From Alkalihalobacillus sp. LMS39 (GTDB lineage Bacteria; Bacillota; Bacilli; Bacillales; Bacillaceae_F), in the NCBI RefSeq assembly GCF_022812285.1, contig NZ_CP093300.1, positions 3,038,001 through 3,102,000 of the forward strand: a stretch of DNA of 64,000 nucleotides, read 5' to 3'. Below the pieces are notes generated by a model that had not been told where the DNA came from, ran no database searches, and was given only the letters and a program-made list of their open reading frames with translations. How positions within the stretch are numbered: the first letter of the stretch is position 1; every line of letters starts with the position of its first letter. The position numbers and the translations under genes were made by a program. This document shows positions 26,967 to 37,226 of this stretch, piece by piece.

Positions 26967-27059
26967 CTCATTAAAGTAACAGATTCTCTTGTTTTCTTCG
27001 ATTTACTTAGAATTTCTACCTTAGTTATTCATTACGAATGACTAATAAAGGATAATACA

Positions 27060-27377
27060 GCTATTGTTAAAGGTTTTTAGACGGAGGAGGGTATACTTAA
27101 TAGCCCTTCTCTGGTTTTTTCCAATAAAAGGAGATAAGAATATTATGGTCGTACATTATCCCACAATATTCATGGCGGCAAACCCTCCCACATCTCACAG
27201 CGTCTATGCGCATACATTCCTTCGTTCAGCCTATCCATGAAGTGGGGTCAGCGATGCTTTCTTCCAGGGTCAAAGCCCGATTGTATAAAAATAGCTGACT
27301 GCTCCGTACTTCGTTTGTCATTGGTCACTCAAAAACTTACAATCCTAAATTAATCACGAAAATGATATACTCTTACT
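27060..27377 (-). ncRNA. Candidate bridge/seek RNA region of IS110 copy 1
   Basis: About 315 nt of noncoding sequence downstream of the transposase. It keeps an island pattern with the other element (CATACATTCCTTCGT, TATCCATGA-GTGG, a CTCATGGC-like core) despite divergence elsewhere. IS110-family elements encode a structured guide RNA in a noncoding end. No fold was calculated. Confidence 0.4.
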
Positions 27378-28661
27378 TTAAGCTGCTACTTTCTGTTGAA
27401 AGTGAGGGATGTCTCTTAACATTCTTTCTGCACTAAAAACTACTTCTTTCTTGGCAATCGTAAATAAAACTTTAATTAACTTACAACATAGGGCAATTAG
27501 TGACTGTTTCTTTTTTAAAGGATTTTCATTTCTCGTTGTAAAATACTTGTGCAGAGCTGAAAAGGCAGGGTTGTTAGCTACCAATGGAAGGATTACTTTA
27601 AACAATAAACTTCGCAGTTTTGGCCTTCCGCGTTTGGTAATCACTGTCCGCCCTTTCCATTTCCCTGATGTTGCTAATTTTAAATTTAGACCTGCTAGTT
27701 TAATGATTTGATTGGGATCATCATAGCCTTGAAGGTCTCCTACCTCAGCGAAAAAACCTGCAATCGTTACCTCAGCTACCCCTTTCATTTTCACCATTTC
27801 TTTAACACCTGGTATGAGTTCTAAGCGTTTTTGAATGCATTCCCACGCTTGTTCAATTTGTTCTTTTATCAGACGATATTGAGCTAATAAAGAAGTTATT
27901 TTAAATCTGGCCAGGTCTCTACCTTCTTTTATCCCTATAGACTCTCTTGCGACCTTTTGGAGCTGTTGGACCTTTTTAAGTCCAACTCCCTTTTTTACTC
28001 CCTTGCGAATTTCCATAAGAATATCCATTTCAGAACATCTCACAATCTCATCCGGGAACAGACCCATATTCAGTACTTGCAAAGATGCTTTCCCTTCCCA
28101 CTTTCCAAATACTTTCATATACTCTGGAAAGTATTTATCAATCCATTGATGGACACGTCCTTGAATCGTTTGAAGGTCCTTAACTAATTGATGATAATGG
28201 TTCATCCCTTCCCGTAAATCTGCATAAATGCCTTCAGGCAAATTCGGTTCTGAATAACGGCCTTCTTCTACCAAACGCGCTATCACTCTTGCGTCTTTTA
28301 CATCATTTTTCGTAGGTGAATTATCATCTAACTCTTTTGCCTTTTTTACATGTGCCGGATTGACTACCACGACCTTAATGGCTTTATCTCTTAACGAATA
28401 AGCCAGTGGCAGCCAATAGTGTCCTGTTGGTTCCATGCCTACATACACTTCTGTTTTTTCATGTTTCTCTTTAAGGATTTCAATCCAATTCAAGAAGCTT
28501 GCAAAACCTAGTTCATTATTTTCAAAAGTAAGTGCTTTCCCGAATTGTACTCCTCGAAAGTCTTGAGCTCGTGCTACATGCTTGTATTTAGCTATGTCTA
28601 CTCCTATAATTAATGTTTTTTCCGTCAGTTGTAATATCTTTTGGTTTTGTTTATAATTCAC
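27378..28661 (-). CDS. IS110-family DEDD transposase, copy 1
   Basis: A 427-residue recombinase. The N-terminal RuvC-like DEDD domain has IIGVDIAK (Asp at about residue 22), GMEPTGHYWLPLAY and KNDVKDARVIARLVEEGRYS. A coiled-coil region leads to the C-terminal Tnp_20 domain with VAEVTIAGFFAEVGDL, then LAGLNLKLATSGKWKG, whose Ser is the likely nucleophile. Full length, no frameshift, so it is probably active. The start is GTG with AAGGAGGACTTAAT upstream; that ribosome site can pair with CCTCCTTG about 55 nt earlier. About 60 percent identical by eye to the copy at 35864-37147. Confidence 0.93.
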   Translation of the reverse strand: MNYKQNQKILQLTEKTLIIGVDIAKYKHVARAQDFRGVQFGKALTFENNELGFASFLNWIEILKEKHEKTEVYVGMEPTGHYWLPLAYSLRDKAIKVVVVNPAHVKKAKELDDNSPTKNDVKDARVIARLVEEGRYSEPNLPEGIYADLREGMNHYHQLVKDLQTIQGRVHQWIDKYFPEYMKVFGKWEGKASLQVLNMGLFPDEIVRCSEMDILMEIRKGVKKGVGLKKVQQLQKVARESIGIKEGRDLARFKITSLLAQYRLIKEQIEQAWECIQKRLELIPGVKEMVKMKGVAEVTIAGFFAEVGDLQGYDDPNQIIKLAGLNLKLATSGKWKGRTVITKRGRPKLRSLLFKVILPLVANNPAFSALHKYFTTRNENPLKKKQSLIALCCKLIKVLFTIAKKEVVFSAERMLRDIPHFQQKVAA

Positions 28662-28737
28662 ATTAAGTCCTCCTTGTGTAATTTAAGGGTCCTTGTGCTG
28701 CGCAGCTCCGGACACCTCGATCATACCAAGGAGGTTT
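28661..28737 (-). promoter_or_regulatory. Leader hairpin that masks the transposase ribosome site, copy 1
   Basis: On the minus strand CCTCCTTGG faces CAAGGAGG, the transposase Shine-Dalgarno. Inside lie GTCC...GGAC arms and the palindrome GCTGCGCAGC. The layout is kept in the second element, so it probably limits transposase translation. Confidence 0.6.
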
Positions 28738-28793
28738 TTTTTGTACAATCTTCATTTTTGCTTTTATACAGGAATGCTTTCTTATCTTTAAAA

Positions 28794-28836
28794 AAAATTC
28801 TCCTTATTGTAGCTAAGCAACAATAAGGAGAATTTT
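28794..28836 (-). terminator. odhA-odhB terminator
   Basis: AAAATTCTCCTTATTGT and ACAATAAGGAGAATTTT are perfect 17-bp arms around a 9-nt loop, with a T run on the minus strand. Confidence 0.92.
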
Positions 28837-28874
28837 ATATAGATATTCCTATCTTGATATCGCTATTGAGACGG

Positions 28875-30092
28875 TTACCCTTGCAATAACAATACTTCTG
28901 GGTTTTCTAACAGCTCTTTAATTTTCACTAAAAAGCTAACCGCTTCTTTGCCATCAATAATTCTATGATCATAAGATAAAGCGATGTACATCATCGGACG
29001 ATTCTCCATTTTTTCTTTATCAATGGCAACAGGGCGCCATTGAATTTTATGCATACCAAGAATTCCAACTTGTGGCGTATTTAAAATCGGTGTTGACAAT
29101 AAAGAACCGAAAATCCCCCCGTTCGTTATCGTAAATGTTCCACCTTGCAAATCAGATAAGCTTAATTTCTTCTCTCTTGATTTTTCTGCTAATCTAGCAA
29201 TTTCTTTTTCAATACTTGCAAAATCTAATCGATCCGCATCTCTTACAACAGGTACAACTAAACCTTCTTCTGTAGATACGGCGACACCAATGTCATAGTG
29301 TTTTTTTACAATTATGTCGTCTCCTTGAATTTCCGCATTTAATAATGGATATTTTTTTAATCCTGCTATTATCGCTTTCGTAAAAAATGACATATACCCT
29401 AGTTTCATGTCATGCTCTTCTTGAAATTTCGGTTGATGACGTTTGCGAATATCCATAATGGCCGTCATATCGACTTCATTAAAGGTTGTTAGCATTGCCG
29501 TATTTTGCTGAACGTCCATAAGGCGATTGGCAATTGTTTGTCGCCGTCGTGACATTTTTATTTTTTCAATTGGCTTCTCTGAAGGATGAGGATGTTCTTG
29601 TTTATGTTCTGTTGGACTCGACGTTTTTTCTTCTTTTTCCGAATGGTTTTCAACATCCGGTTTTCTAACACGCCCGAGCGGATCTGTTGTTTTTACTCTT
29701 TCCAACGATAGCCCTTTTTCTCTTGCTAATTTCCTTGCTGCTGGTGAGGCAATCGGGTCATGAAATTTTTTCTTTTCTGTTTCTTGCTCGCTTTCACCAC
29801 TGTTTGATTTTTTCACTTCGTCTGATTGTTGCTTTTCTTCGGTTGTACTCTCCTTTTCTGTCTCATCGATTAACGCGATTACTTCACCGACTTTTACCGT
29901 ATCACCTTGTTCTTTTACTTGTTCTTTTATGATTCCAGATGCCTCTGCCGTAACCTCTATATTCACTTTATCTGTTTCCAGTTCTACAACATAATCCCCT
30001 TTTGACACAGAATCCCCAACTTCAACTAACCATTGAGCAATCGTTCCTTCTGAAATGGATTCTGCTAATTCAGGAACTTTAAGTTCTTTCAT
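28875..30092 (-). CDS. odhB: 2-oxoglutarate dehydrogenase E2, dihydrolipoyl succinyltransferase
   Basis: Core enzyme of the 2-oxoglutarate dehydrogenase complex, about 405 residues. The lipoyl domain (1-77) has [18 protein letters not shown] with the lipoylated Lys near residue 43. After a charged linker, the E1/E3-binding domain is [20 protein letters not shown] (about 116-135). The catalytic domain ends with [18 protein letters not shown], giving the His and Asp of HxxxDG. The start is ATG 30092 (ATG 30098 also possible) after GAGGAGAGG. It follows odhA by only 11-17 bp and a strong terminator ends the operon. E3 (lpd) is not in the window. Confidence 0.96.
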   Translation of the reverse strand: MKELKVPELAESISEGTIAQWLVEVGDSVSKGDYVVELETDKVNIEVTAEASGIIKEQVKEQGDTVKVGEVIALIDETEKESTTEEKQQSDEVKKSNSGESEQETEKKKFHDPIASPAARKLAREKGLSLERVKTTDPLGRVRKPDVENHSEKEEKTSSPTEHKQEHPHPSEKPIEKIKMSRRRQTIANRLMDVQQNTAMLTTFNEVDMTAIMDIRKRHQPKFQEEHDMKLGYMSFFTKAIIAGLKKYPLLNAEIQGDDIIVKKHYDIGVAVSTEEGLVVPVVRDADRLDFASIEKEIARLAEKSREKKLSLSDLQGGTFTITNGGIFGSLLSTPILNTPQVGILGMHKIQWRPVAIDKEKMENRPMMYIALSYDHRIIDGKEAVSFLVKIKELLENPEVLLLQG

Positions 30093-30109
30093 TTGCATCC
30101 TCTCCTCTT

Positions 30110-32896
30110 CTATTTCAATGACAACGCTTCAGTGACCATTCGCTCTTGTTCCTTTTTATGTGCAATCGAAGTTCCCTCTGCAGGACTTGAACGAGCAATC
30201 CGACCAACATAACGTATAGGTAAATCGGTCATTTCTTTTACATGTTGAAAAATATATGTCCACGCCCCCATATTTTTCGGTTCTTCTTGTACCCATATTA
30301 TTTGGGTAACAGCAGGGAGCTGTTTAAGGAGTTCGCTAACTTGCTCTTTTGGAAATGGGTATAATTCCTCGATTCGAAGAATTTGTGTATGTTCACCTAA
30401 AGAAGGCGTTTCTGTTTTTTTCGTTTGAAGATCAACCGCCACTTTTCCACTTGCCAGCACAAGCGTTGTTGCCTGTTTGTTTGTGATTTGTCCTTGCTCG
30501 ATAATAACCGGTTCAAATGCCCCTTTTGAAAATTGTTCATATGGAGATGCGGTTTGTTCATGGCGCAACAAACTTTTCGGGGTCATTACGACTAACGGCC
30601 TTACTTCCTCTTTTGTTAACATCGCGGCTTGACGTCGAAGCAAATGAAAATATTGAGAGGCCGTTGTCACATTGGCAATCGTCCAATTATGTTCTGCTGA
30701 AAGTTCCAAAAAACGCTCTATTCTAGCACTAGAATGTTCAGGCCCTTGCCCTTCATAACCATGTGGTAATAACATGACTATCCCAGATTTCTGGCCCCAT
30801 TTCGCCCGACCTGATGATATGAATTGGTCTATTATCACTTGTGCTGCATTGGTAAAGTCTCCAAACTGAGCTTCCCAAATAACAAGTGTGGCTGGTGATT
30901 GGATATTGTATCCATATTCAAAACCGAGTACACCGGCTTCTGATAAAGGACTATTATAAATCGCAAAAGAAGCACTGTTTTGCAAAAGGTGCAACGGAGA
31001 ATAAGACTGACCATTTTGATAATCATGCAGGACTAAATGACGGTGGGCAAATGTACCTCTTTCCACATCTTGACCTGTCATTCGTATTGGAATGCCATCT
31101 TGTAATATAGCCGCAAAAGCCAATGTTTCCGCGTGAGCCCAATCTACTTTTCCCCCGTCGGTAAAAGAGCGTTCTCTTCGTTTTAATATTTTCTCGAGTT
31201 TCGGAAAAACAGAAAATTGCTCTGGCCATTGTAACAATCTACTATTTATTTTTTGTAATTTTTCATACTGCACGTTTGTTGCCACTTGAGAAAATCCTTT
31301 TTTTACAACTTTTGGTGGAGATAATGTTGGAGATGACTGATTATCTACCTTTTCTATTTTTTCGTATGCTTGCTTCAGTTTCGCTTTTATTCTCTCCTCC
31401 ATTTGTGCCATTGTTTCTTTTGTGACCAATCCTTCTTCCGTTAACGTTTGTGCATATTGTTTTCGGATGCTTGGATGTTTTTTTATTTGTTTATAAAGTG
31501 TCGGTTGTGTTGTTTGAGGTTCATCCATTTCATTGTGGCCATAGCGCCGAAGGCCAATTAAATCAATGACAAAGTCTTTATTAAATTTTTCTCGGTACAA
31601 ATAAGCAAGCTTCATTGCCGCTACGCAAGCTTCTGGGTTCTCCGCATTGACGTGAACGATTGGTATTTCAAACCCTTTCGCTACATCACTCGCATATTTC
31701 GTTGAGCGCGAATCACTGCTTTCTGTCGTGAAGCCAATCCGGTTATTCGCAATAATGTGTATTGTTCCCCCTGTTTGATAACCTCTTAAACAACTTAAAT
31801 TTAACGTCTCCTGTACAATTCCTTCACCAGGAAAGGCAGCATCACCATGAATTAAAATCGACACTGCTCGATTGACATCTTGCTTAGGAAATCCCGGCTC
31901 ATCACTTGTTTCTTGCGCAGCACGTGCATACCCTAGAACAACCGGATTAACAAATTCTAAGTGACTTGGGTTGTTTGCTAATGTAATATGAGCCTGGTTC
32001 GAATGTTTCTTTATATCACGGTCTGCCCCTAAATGATATTTCACGTCTCCCGTCCAACCGTAATTAATTCCAACCGATCCTTCTGAAGGAACCAATTCTT
32101 TATTCGGAGAATGGTGAAACTCTGAAAAGATGAGTTCGTATGGCTTTCCTAATATATGAGCGAGGACGTTCAGCCTTCCTCGGTGTGCCATTCCAATTAC
32201 AATATTATTAATTCCTGCTTCTACCCATTTCTTTATTCCTTCATCTAAAAGCGGAATTAGTGTATCTAACCCTTCTATTGAAAATCGTTTTTGCCCAACA
32301 AACGTCTGGTGTAAAAATGTTTCAAATTCCTCTACTTCTATTAATCTTTCTAAAAGCGGAACCTTTTCATCCTTTGATAAAGCAGGAAAAATATCTCCAC
32401 TTTCAACAGTTTTCGTTAACCACTCTTTTTCCTCTTTCACATGAACATGTTCAAACTCAAAGGCCATTGATTGTGTATATACTTCTTTTAATCGCGCAAT
32501 GACTTGTTCCGCATTTTGAAGTCGCAGATGTGGACTAAGTATATGCCCTGGCAAAGCTCGCAAGTCCGATTTGGAAAGATTAAATCTCTTTTCATTAAAA
32601 AGTTGATCATTGTCTACCTGATCTTCTGTTAATGGATTTATCTTTGCTGCCAAATGCCCTTGAGCTCTAATCGCTTCCGCAAATTGAACGGCACGGACAA
32701 CCGTTTCTAATTGAGACTCTTGTCTTGATTCTCTTTTATTTACTTGCTGTTCACTTTCTTTTGGTGGTCCCCACCGTTCAAATAAATCCTTTAACTCAGG
32801 GTCGACGTTTTCGTCACCTTCTTTATATTTTTCATACCGTTCTAATACATACCCTAAGTTCGGTCCAAAGAATCGTTGCCACGGATCTTGATTCAT
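30110..32896 (-). CDS. odhA: 2-oxoglutarate dehydrogenase E1 component
   Basis: A thiamine-diphosphate enzyme of 928 residues that decarboxylates 2-oxoglutarate in the TCA cycle. The N-terminus [20 protein letters not shown] is the family's opening. [36 protein letters not shown] and [20 protein letters not shown] are conserved. GDAAF...N is the ThDP-Mg site (about residue 355). The transketolase-like C-terminal domain has [22 protein letters not shown], split by the active-site loop, and SRPAEGTS-like [15 protein letters not shown] near the end. ATG follows GGAGGTTTTTC. It is the first gene of the odhAB operon. Confidence 0.96.
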   Translation of the reverse strand: MNQDPWQRFFGPNLGYVLERYEKYKEGDENVDPELKDLFERWGPPKESEQQVNKRESRQESQLETVVRAVQFAEAIRAQGHLAAKINPLTEDQVDNDQLFNEKRFNLSKSDLRALPGHILSPHLRLQNAEQVIARLKEVYTQSMAFEFEHVHVKEEKEWLTKTVESGDIFPALSKDEKVPLLERLIEVEEFETFLHQTFVGQKRFSIEGLDTLIPLLDEGIKKWVEAGINNIVIGMAHRGRLNVLAHILGKPYELIFSEFHHSPNKELVPSEGSVGINYGWTGDVKYHLGADRDIKKHSNQAHITLANNPSHLEFVNPVVLGYARAAQETSDEPGFPKQDVNRAVSILIHGDAAFPGEGIVQETLNLSCLRGYQTGGTIHIIANNRIGFTTESSDSRSTKYASDVAKGFEIPIVHVNAENPEACVAAMKLAYLYREKFNKDFVIDLIGLRRYGHNEMDEPQTTQPTLYKQIKKHPSIRKQYAQTLTEEGLVTKETMAQMEERIKAKLKQAYEKIEKVDNQSSPTLSPPKVVKKGFSQVATNVQYEKLQKINSRLLQWPEQFSVFPKLEKILKRRERSFTDGGKVDWAHAETLAFAAILQDGIPIRMTGQDVERGTFAHRHLVLHDYQNGQSYSPLHLLQNSASFAIYNSPLSEAGVLGFEYGYNIQSPATLVIWEAQFGDFTNAAQVIIDQFISSGRAKWGQKSGIVMLLPHGYEGQGPEHSSARIERFLELSAEHNWTIANVTTASQYFHLLRRQAAMLTKEEVRPLVVMTPKSLLRHEQTASPYEQFSKGAFEPVIIEQGQITNKQATTLVLASGKVAVDLQTKKTETPSLGEHTQILRIEELYPFPKEQVSELLKQLPAVTQIIWVQEEPKNMGAWTYIFQHVKEMTDLPIRYVGRIARSSPAEGTSIAHKKEQERMVTEALSLK

Positions 32897-33026
32897 GAAA
32901 AACCTCCACTCCTATTAATTCTCATCCTCAAATTTATGTTCTCTTTAATTGTAACAACGGACAAATTTTCCTCACAAACGATCTCCTTTACTTTTTTTAT
33001 ATCCTTTCTATATAAATAAAAACCTG

Positions 33027-33113
33027 TTATTTAAACCTTTGACTTTCTTTACTTCCCCATATAAATAAAATGATTATTGAAAAAAGGACGATGAGCAAAG
33101 GTACAATATTCAT
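33027..33113 (-). CDS. 28-residue membrane peptide, CydS/CydX-like oxidase subunit
   Basis: A single-helix peptide: VPLLIVLFSIIILFIWG (about residues 4-20), then a basic tail SKESQRFK. GGAGGTGTCTAA starts 3 bp after the TAA of cydB and leads directly to ATG 33113, so it is translationally coupled as the third gene of the oxidase operon. Position, size and topology match the small CydX/CydS subunits that stabilise bd oxidases. Sequence alone cannot prove incorporation. Too short to be found by usual gene calling. Confidence 0.72.
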   Translation of the reverse strand: MNIVPLLIVLFSIIILFIWGSKESQRFK

Positions 33114-33125
33114 TTAGACACCTCC

Positions 33126-34109
33126 TTACCTTTTTCCCTTTACATACTCTTTGTCGTAAATAAAAAAACGGAATAGTAAAAATAAACTCGGGAAAAGGAT
33201 AATTAATCCTATTGCTAAAGAAATCCATAACACTTGACTCATCACACTCGTTGTAAAACCGTTATATGCTGTTACATGAGGGTATAGCAAATAAGGAAAA
33301 TGTGCCTTCCCATACCCTAAGAAAATAAACGCATATTGTATGAGCATAAAGCAACACGCTCGTCCATATTGCTGAAATAGTAAATGGTAGATTGTCCATA
33401 GAGCAGCGATAAAGGCTAAAGAGAAAATCAAGGAATAAGCCATGACACGTTCAAAGAAAACAGGGCTGTGTTCGTTCATGAAATATAAACACACACTGGA
33501 AAAAAGCAACACAAGCCCCGCTGTATAAAATGTCCTTTTTTTCATCTGTTCTGTTAATGGCCTTTGTCCAGCACGGTGACTATAGAATGTAAAAAAACAT
33601 GCCGAAATATATAAAACACTAACAAGCGACAACACTATAACGCTCCAAGTATAAGGATTCGTCATTAGCTGTGTATAATGAAGACTCCATTGGTTATTTT
33701 CTTCAGTGTAAAACAGCCCTTCAGATAGTGGAAAAATAACAACAAATGACGCAGGAATGAACAACCCTGTCATACTATATAAAAACAAATAAAATCGATT
33801 TTCCTTATTCCCATAATGATCGATCGCGTAATATGCGCCTCTGATTATGATCAATAATAAAGATACACTCACAGGCAGTAAGAGTAATGTTCCATAATAA
33901 TAGGCGGTTTCTGGAAAAAACGTGACAAGTCCAACAAAAAAGAAAACTAGAAAAACATTGGTTACTTCCCATACAGGAGATACATAGCGTGAAAGAACAG
34001 GTGCTGTCCATTTTTCTTCGTTCCTTAACCGACTAATGAAATGATAAAACCCTGCTCCACAATCAATAGATGTGAATATGAAATAAAGAAATAAAAAGAC
34101 CCATAACAT
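33126..34109 (-). CDS. ythB: Cytochrome bd-type quinol oxidase subunit II (YthB-like)
   Basis: Subunit II of a terminal quinol oxidase, about 327 residues with eight or nine TM helices. FIFTSIDCGAGFYHFISRLR at the N-terminus and SRYVSPVWEVTNVFLVFFF (about 40-58) are CydB/YthB features. It follows cydA by 34 bp and precedes the 28-residue peptide. The start is a problem. ATG 34109 has no ribosome site and cuts into what looks like the first helix. AAGGGGTG, at the cydA stop, points to about 34130, where the frame reads GTT GAA ATC and no standard start occurs. Confidence 0.88.
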   Translation of the reverse strand: MLWVFLFLYFIFTSIDCGAGFYHFISRLRNEEKWTAPVLSRYVSPVWEVTNVFLVFFFVGLVTFFPETAYYYGTLLLLPVSVSLLLIIIRGAYYAIDHYGNKENRFYLFLYSMTGLFIPASFVVIFPLSEGLFYTEENNQWSLHYTQLMTNPYTWSVIVLSLVSVLYISACFFTFYSHRAGQRPLTEQMKKRTFYTAGLVLLFSSVCLYFMNEHSPVFFERVMAYSLIFSLAFIAALWTIYHLLFQQYGRACCFMLIQYAFIFLGYGKAHFPYLLYPHVTAYNGFTTSVMSQVLWISLAIGLIILFPSLFLLFRFFIYDKEYVKGKR

Positions 34110-34143
34110 AAGTAAGCTTACTGTTTCGATTTCAACACACCCC

Positions 34144-35475
34144 TTACCGAATCCGTCTTTCTCTTAACTCTTTTTCAACAGGATTTTGTTTAAACATCGC
34201 TCTCATTACAGCAACTAACGAAATGGATAAACAAATATAAAGGAAACAAAAAAGAATTAGCATCCTATCAACGTGGGAAGAGGCTGTTGCTCCTTCAGAG
34301 GTAAGCATATAACCAACTAATATCCATGGTTGCCTCCCAAATTCAGTAAACATCCACCCTAATTCAATTGCAACCATCGATAATGGCCCACCAGCAACAA
34401 TCATCCATAATATCAGCTTATTATACTCATTGACTAACGGAATCCAACTAACAACGAGAAAGAGAGCCGATACAAACAAGAGATATACACCAATTAAAAC
34501 CATGCCATCAAATAAATAATGGATAAATAGAGGTGGTCTTTCTAGTTCCGAAAACTCATGCAACCCTAGAACTTCAGCTTTTGAATGACCGTGTGCTAAT
34601 ATGCTTAGGGCATATGGTATTTTTAGTGCATATCGAATTTCCTCATCTTCGGTCAACACACCTCCAATGATGAGCGGTGCTTCTTTCTCTGTTTGAAAAT
34701 GCCATTCTGCAGCAGCAAGCTTTTCAGGTTGATAGTCTGCTAGAAACTTTCCAGAGAAATCCCCAATTAAAGCTGTTGCCATCGCGAATACACACGCGGC
34801 TATCATCGATAGACGTAACGCTTTTTTATGGTAAACATGTTGTTTTCCTCTTAAAATAGCAAACGCTGAAATCATTGCTAACAAAAAAGCAGAGGTTAAG
34901 TAAGCTGATGATAGAACATGTGCAACTTTTGTTGGCATAGCTGGTGTAAACATCGCAGCTATCGGTTGAACGTTTGCAAGAACCCCATCCTGTATAGAAA
35001 ACCCTTGAGGGGTATTCATAAATGCATTCACCATCGTAATAAAAATAGCAGACGAGGAAGACCCAATGACAACGGGAATTAACAGCAATAAATGTTTCAT
35101 CCTGTTTTTAAAACGATCCCATGTATATAAATAGATGCTAAGAAAAATCGCTTCGATAAAAAAAGCAAATGTTTCTAAAAACAATGGCAACCCGATGACA
35201 TGACCTGCAATTCTCATAAAGTTTGGCCAGAGTAAATTAAGTTGCAACCCAATTGCTGTTCCTGTAACAACACCAACAGCAACCGTAATCACAAACCCTC
35301 TCGCCCATCTTCTTGCTAACAACAGATAATGTTCATCATTTCGCTTTATCCCGATCCACTCACATAATAAAATCATCATCGGTACTCCGACACCAATCGT
35401 CGCAAAAATAATATGGAAGCTTAATGTAAGTCCTGTTAAAACACGACTATAAAAGACGGGATCATATTCAATCAT
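34144..35475 (-). CDS. ythA: Cytochrome bd-type quinol oxidase subunit I (YthA-like)
   Basis: Heme-bearing subunit I, 443 residues and about nine TM helices. GLTLSFHIIFATIGVGVPMM carries a heme-ligating His near residue 20. FVITVAVGVVTGTAIGLQLN follows, then NFMRIAGHVIGLPLFLETFA and FIEAIFLSIYLYTWDRFKN. GWMFTEFGRQPWILVGYMLT near the C-terminus is the family's GRQPW motif. The periplasmic Q-loop is short, as in the YthA/cyanide-insensitive group rather than E. coli CydA. An IS110 element starts 37-72 bp upstream of its ATG, so the native promoter may have been displaced. Confidence 0.92.
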   Translation of the reverse strand: MIEYDPVFYSRVLTGLTLSFHIIFATIGVGVPMMILLCEWIGIKRNDEHYLLLARRWARGFVITVAVGVVTGTAIGLQLNLLWPNFMRIAGHVIGLPLFLETFAFFIEAIFLSIYLYTWDRFKNRMKHLLLLIPVVIGSSSSAIFITMVNAFMNTPQGFSIQDGVLANVQPIAAMFTPAMPTKVAHVLSSAYLTSAFLLAMISAFAILRGKQHVYHKKALRLSMIAACVFAMATALIGDFSGKFLADYQPEKLAAAEWHFQTEKEAPLIIGGVLTEDEEIRYALKIPYALSILAHGHSKAEVLGLHEFSELERPPLFIHYLFDGMVLIGVYLLFVSALFLVVSWIPLVNEYNKLILWMIVAGGPLSMVAIELGWMFTEFGRQPWILVGYMLTSEGATASSHVDRMLILFCFLYICLSISLVAVMRAMFKQNPVEKELRERRIR

Positions 35476-35546
35476 TTTTCTCCTCCCTCTATAAAGTAAA
35501 AATTTCTCTTAAATGCTCTTGATATCTCAGGATTTTAAAACCAACC

Positions 35547-35863
35547 AATAGTAAAGACAAAAGAATCGTTGGATGAGAGTGGTAGGGCTTAATAATATTT
35601 ACAGATAGTGGTCCATCCTAACGTCCGAACTGGATGAGTTTGGAAAAAATAGTATGACCGTGCTCCTAATCTCCACGACACTCATGGCCGCTCACCCTCC
35701 CATGTCTCTCCGGATGGTTCTCCATACATTCCTTCGTCCTGCGTATCCATGAGGTGGAGGTCGAATAAGCTCCTATGCGGGGTCTCTGCCCGAACGGAAT
35801 AAATATGCTCCGACTCTGCACTATTGGTGTTTGACATTACTGATAATACTAGTTTTGATTAAA
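35547..35863 (-). ncRNA. Candidate bridge/seek RNA region of IS110 copy 2
   Basis: Same position and length as in copy 1. Shared islands include CATACATTCCTTCGTC and TATCCATGAGGTGG; stems such as GGACCACTATCTG are element-specific. It lies directly between the transposase and cydA. Confidence 0.4.
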
Positions 35864-37147
35864 TTAAGCTGCCTCAAGTCCTTCGGATTGAGACAAACCT
35901 TGCATTAATTTCGATGGATCAAAAGGACATTGTTTCTGTCCAATCACAAATAAAACGCGTAATAATTTACAACACAATGCAATTAACGACTGCTGTTTTT
36001 TCAGTGGGCGTTCAGGGCGATGAGTATAATGATGATGTAGGGCTTTGAATGTTGGATTGTGGGCAACGAGCGGTCGAATCGCTAAATATAAGGCTTTGCG
36101 TAGTCGTTTTCGACCTCTCTTTGTAATCCTTGATTGCCCTTTATACTTACCTGAACTGTGTTCTTTCAAAGACATACCCGCTAAGTTAACGACTTGTTGG
36201 GGATGCTTGTAATTTCTAATGTCACCAACTTCAGCGAAGAACGTTGCGACTGTCACGGGCCCTAATCCTGGTATTGCGATCATTTCATCGGCTCCAGGAA
36301 TGGTAAGAACCAACGATTCTAACTCCTCATCCAACTCTGCGAGTTGGGTTTTAAAGAGTTCGTGTTGGTCAAGCAGACTTTGAATTTCACGTTTGGCAAA
36401 GGTTAAACCAATCTTGATGCCAATGCTCTTTTGTGCGGTTTCGACGAGCTTAGTAGCTCGTTTAATGCCAACCCCTCTTTGGACAAATGGCTTCCAACTT
36501 TGTAAGACTTCTTCTGGTGACATCTGAGCGATATCTCCTGGAAACGGAAACAGCTTCAACGTACATTGAGCCGCTTTTCCTTCCCAATCACCAAATACGT
36601 TGAAGAATTCAGGAAAGTACCGCTGAATGTGATTTTGAATCCGACCTTCGATAGTAATAAGTTGTTTGATGAGCTGATCTCTTAATTTGACGCCTTCTCT
36701 TAGTTCAGCGTATATGCCTTCTAAGAGGTTTGGTACGGAGTATCTGCCATCCTTAATCAACTGCGCGATTACACGCGCGTCTTTCGTATCATTTTTGGTC
36801 GGAGAATTATCATCGAGCTCTTTACTCTTCTTCACATGCATTGGATTGACTAGGACAATATCAATGTTTTGTGCCTTTAAGTAATAGGCTAGATTTAGCC
36901 AAAAGTGGCCAGTTGGTTCGACACCATAGATGACGTGATCTTTATAATGGCTTTTCATATGTCTCTCTGCCCAACTTAGTAGAGTGACAAAACCGTGAAA
37001 ACTATTATCAAAGATAAGGCGCTTGCCAAATTCAAATCCTCGATCATCTTGAGCACGTGCAACGTGTTTGTCTTTTGCCACATCAATGCCGATAATGAGA
37101 GTCTTTGGTGTGATTTGCGAGATTTTCTGATTTTGAGTATAATTCAT
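35864..37147 (-). CDS. IS110-family DEDD transposase, copy 2
   Basis: A 427-residue DEDD recombinase. Catalytic motifs are LIIGIDVAK (Asp about 22), GVEPTGHFWLNLAY and KNDTKDARVIAQLIKDGRYS. The C-terminal Tnp_20 domain has LTIPGADEMIAIPGLGPVTV and LAGMSLKEHSSGKYKGQSRI with the likely nucleophilic Ser. ATG 37147 is the start (AAGGAGGACTCATTC upstream), not the ATG at 37171. It is intact and related to, but clearly different from, the 27-kb copy. The two therefore arrived independently rather than by recent duplication. Confidence 0.93.
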   Translation of the reverse strand: MNYTQNQKISQITPKTLIIGIDVAKDKHVARAQDDRGFEFGKRLIFDNSFHGFVTLLSWAERHMKSHYKDHVIYGVEPTGHFWLNLAYYLKAQNIDIVLVNPMHVKKSKELDDNSPTKNDTKDARVIAQLIKDGRYSVPNLLEGIYAELREGVKLRDQLIKQLITIEGRIQNHIQRYFPEFFNVFGDWEGKAAQCTLKLFPFPGDIAQMSPEEVLQSWKPFVQRGVGIKRATKLVETAQKSIGIKIGLTFAKREIQSLLDQHELFKTQLAELDEELESLVLTIPGADEMIAIPGLGPVTVATFFAEVGDIRNYKHPQQVVNLAGMSLKEHSSGKYKGQSRITKRGRKRLRKALYLAIRPLVAHNPTFKALHHHYTHRPERPLKKQQSLIALCCKLLRVLFVIGQKQCPFDPSKLMQGLSQSEGLEAA

Positions 37148-37226
37148 GAATGAGTCCTCCTTGGGTATCAATTAAGGGTCCTTGTGCTGCGCAGCTTCGG
37201 ACACCTCGTATCATACCAAGAGGGCT
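37147..37226 (-). promoter_or_regulatory. Leader hairpin that masks the transposase ribosome site, copy 2
   Basis: On the minus strand CCTCTTGGTAT faces ATACCCAAGGAGG. The bases differ from copy 1 but pairing with the Shine-Dalgarno is kept. GCTGCGCAGC and GTCC/GGAC recur inside. Confidence 0.58.

Larger units (their letters stand above)
27060..28778 (-). mobile_element. IS110-family element, copy 1
   Basis: About 1.7 kb, with one DEDD transposase gene and long noncoding ends. Limits are set by homology with the element at 35.5-37.3 kb: the right end is the shared ACAGGAATGCT, and on the left similarity fades near 27060. A short GAATG repeat occurs outside (27036) and at the right end (28772), so the true left end may be up to 25 bp further out. 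There are no terminal inverted repeats, as expected for IS110. The right end lies 15 bp from the odhAB terminator. Confidence 0.8.
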
